Source: Mycobacterium scrofulaceum
GTDB lineage: Bacteria > Actinomycetota > Actinomycetes > Mycobacteriales > Mycobacteriaceae
Length of the DNA stretch: 64,000 bases
NCBI RefSeq assembly: GCF_001667885.1
Contig: NZ_LZJW01000060.1
Span: 1 to 64,000 of the forward strand
Direction: 5' to 3'
Shown: in pieces, positions 62,844 to 64,000 of the stretch
How positions within the stretch are numbered: position 1 is the stretch's first letter
How the letters are laid out: each line of letters starts with the position of its first letter
The notes under the pieces: generated by a model
Told to the model about the DNA's origin: nothing
What the model saw: only the letters and a program-made list of their open reading frames with translations
The model's database searches: none
Translations under genes and position numbers: made by a program

Positions 62844-64000
62844 GCACCGGAAGCGACGTCACCTACTGGCGGCTGATCGCCGACGCGGCCGGGGCGGGAT
62901 CCCCCCGGCCACTGCTCGCCGATGACTACGGGCGCACGCTGACCGCGCGGCAGTTTCACGATGCGGCCTGCGCGACGGCCGCCGCCTTCGCGGCACGCGG
63001 GATCGGCGCGGGAACCGTGGTGTCGTGGCAGTTGCCGACCACGCTGGAAACCATGGTCGTCATAGCGGCGCTGGCCCGGCTTGGCGCGGTGCAAAACCCG
63101 ATCATCCCGCTGCTGCGAGAGCACGAGGTCGGCTTCATCACCGAGCAGCTGTCCTCGGAATACCTTGTGGTGCCCGAGCTTTGGCGCGGGTTCGATCACG
63201 GTGCACTGGCTCGCGGCCTGGCCGCGACCCGGGGCTTCGAGATCATCACCGTCGATCTGGTGACACGACCCGCCGACGCCGAGCTTCGGCTGCCCCAGGC
63301 CGACCCCGGTGCGCTCCCGTCACCACCCGCTTCGGCCAGCGATGCCCGATGGGTCTACTACTCGTCGGGAACCACCGCGGCCCCCAAAGGAATTCGCCAT
63401 ACCGACGCATCGGTGATGGCAGGCGCGACCGGACTGGTCGAGGCCATCGGCATCACCGCCGACGACGTCGATCCCATCGCGTTTCCGGTCGCGCACATCG
63501 GCGGCGCGGTGATGCTGGCCGCCGCGCTACGGACCGGCATGCGGTTGGCACTGTTCGAGGTGTTCGACCCGCCGACGACACCGTTCGCCATCGCGGCCCA
63601 CAACCCGACTTTCCTGGGCACGGCCACCCCGTTTTTCGTCGGCTTCCTCGAAGCCCAGCGAGCCCACGGAGACCAGCCGCTGTTCCCCTTCCTGCGCGGC
63701 TGCCTGGCCGGCGGCGCACCCATCACCGCCGAGCTCGGCCGTCAAATCCGGGAAGCCTTCGGCCTGCCCGGCATCGCCAATGCATGGGGGCTCACCGAGT
63801 TCCCCGTGGCGGCTTCGCCGTCGCTCACCGCCACGCCGGAATCGCTGGACCACACCGTCGGTGCGCCGACCCGGGGGGTCAGCGTGCGAGTGGTCGGCAG
63901 CGACGACGCCGAACTGCCCGTCGGGCAGGAAGGTGAGCTGCGGCTCAAGGGGCCCCAATGTTTTCTCGGCTACGCGGACCCCGCGCTGGACCTCGACGCG
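62840..64000 (+). CDS. AMP-binding acyl-CoA synthetase, 5' part
   Basis: 387 codons are visible from ATG 62840 (ATGA overlap), open to the window edge. The adenylate-forming P-loop is YYSSGTTAAPKGIRH (about residues 173-187), the A5 motif is NAWGLTE, and GQEGELRLKGPQCFLGY is the start of A7. It should activate a carboxylic acid as an AMP ester and load CoA. The substrate is unknown; pairing with the thioesterase-like gene suggests a lipid or steroid catabolic unit. Confidence 0.87.
   Translation, partial: MSTGSDVTYWRLIADAAGAGSPRPLLADDYGRTLTARQFHDAACATAAAFAARGIGAGTVVSWQLPTTLETMVVIAALARLGAVQNPIIPLLREHEVGFITEQLSSEYLVVPELWRGFDHGALARGLAATRGFEIITVDLVTRPADAELRLPQADPGALPSPPASASDARWVYYSSGTTAAPKGIRHTDASVMAGATGLVEAIGITADDVDPIAFPVAHIGGAVMLAAALRTGMRLALFEVFDPPTTPFAIAAHNPTFLGTATPFFVGFLEAQRAHGDQPLFPFLRGCLAGGAPITAELGRQIREAFGLPGIANAWGLTEFPVAASPSLTATPESLDHTVGAPTRGVSVRVVGSDDAELPVGQEGELRLKGPQCFLGYADPALDLDA

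Overview
The window is a high-GC actinobacterial chromosome segment and reads as a nontuberculous Mycobacterium. The evidence is the family content (UspABC sugar transporter, Rv2326c/Rv2325c-type ECF transporter, DUF732 secreted proteins, a hemophore-like protein, a Ddn-like F420-dependent oxidoreductase, a TIGR00027-type methyltransferase, a rifampin ADP-ribosyltransferase) and a gene order from about 0.5 to 18.2 kb that follows, from memory, Rv2327 to Rv2313c of M. tuberculosis.

Layout. 0-1 kb: the end of an FHA-domain gene and a MarR regulator, with a 38-bp inverted repeat reaching the window edge. 1-6.2 kb: a two-gene ECF transporter (S-A-A' fusion plus T), a START-like protein and a Cys-type sulfatase. 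6.3-11.3 kb: an Lrp/AsnC regulator divergent from an arginine/ornithine operon (ddaH, intact rocD, rocE, universal stress protein). 11.3-14.4 kb: uspABC. 14.5-18.2 kb: tldD/tldE and a CxxC AhpD-like protein. 18.6-19.8 kb: two tandem DUF732 paralogues.

19.9-34.7 kb is a 14.76-kb integrated island. It sits in the 3' end of tRNA-Met(CAU) and is bounded by a perfect 36-bp direct repeat. It carries a tyrosine integrase and an excisionase-like gene, a small replication/mobilisation-like block (a transglutaminase-fold protein and a frameshifted DUF3631 ATPase), a decayed serine recombinase, and two anti-phage cassettes. The first is a PD-(D/E)xK nuclease plus Ski2-like helicase pair resembling Hachiman/AbpAB. 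The second is a McrBC system whose McrB has an unusually long N-terminal region. No phage structural genes are visible. An arr gene lies just outside the right attachment site.

35-42 kb is host accessory sequence: an LGFP lipoprotein, a methyltransferase, a secreted protein, an atypical P450, a YchJ-like protein, tRNA-Cys, a TPM-domain protein, small secreted proteins and an S51 peptidase. 42.3-55.2 kb is a signalling block. It holds a 3,319-residue protein (winged helix, BTAD, class III cyclase, AAA ATPase, TPR-like region, then seven tandem ~270-residue units each built from two NTF2/SnoaL-like domains), divergent from a GAF-SpoIIE-HATPase phosphatase/kinase and its STAS partner. 55-64 kb holds small conserved genes, a YihY membrane protein, a Ddn-like reductase, two methyltransferases, a Gly-Pro repeat secreted protein, a VIT-family transporter, a thioesterase-like protein and the start of an acyl-CoA synthetase.

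The strongest candidates for something new are the giant cyclase/NTF2-array regulator with its translationally coupled peptidase, and the composite defence island.
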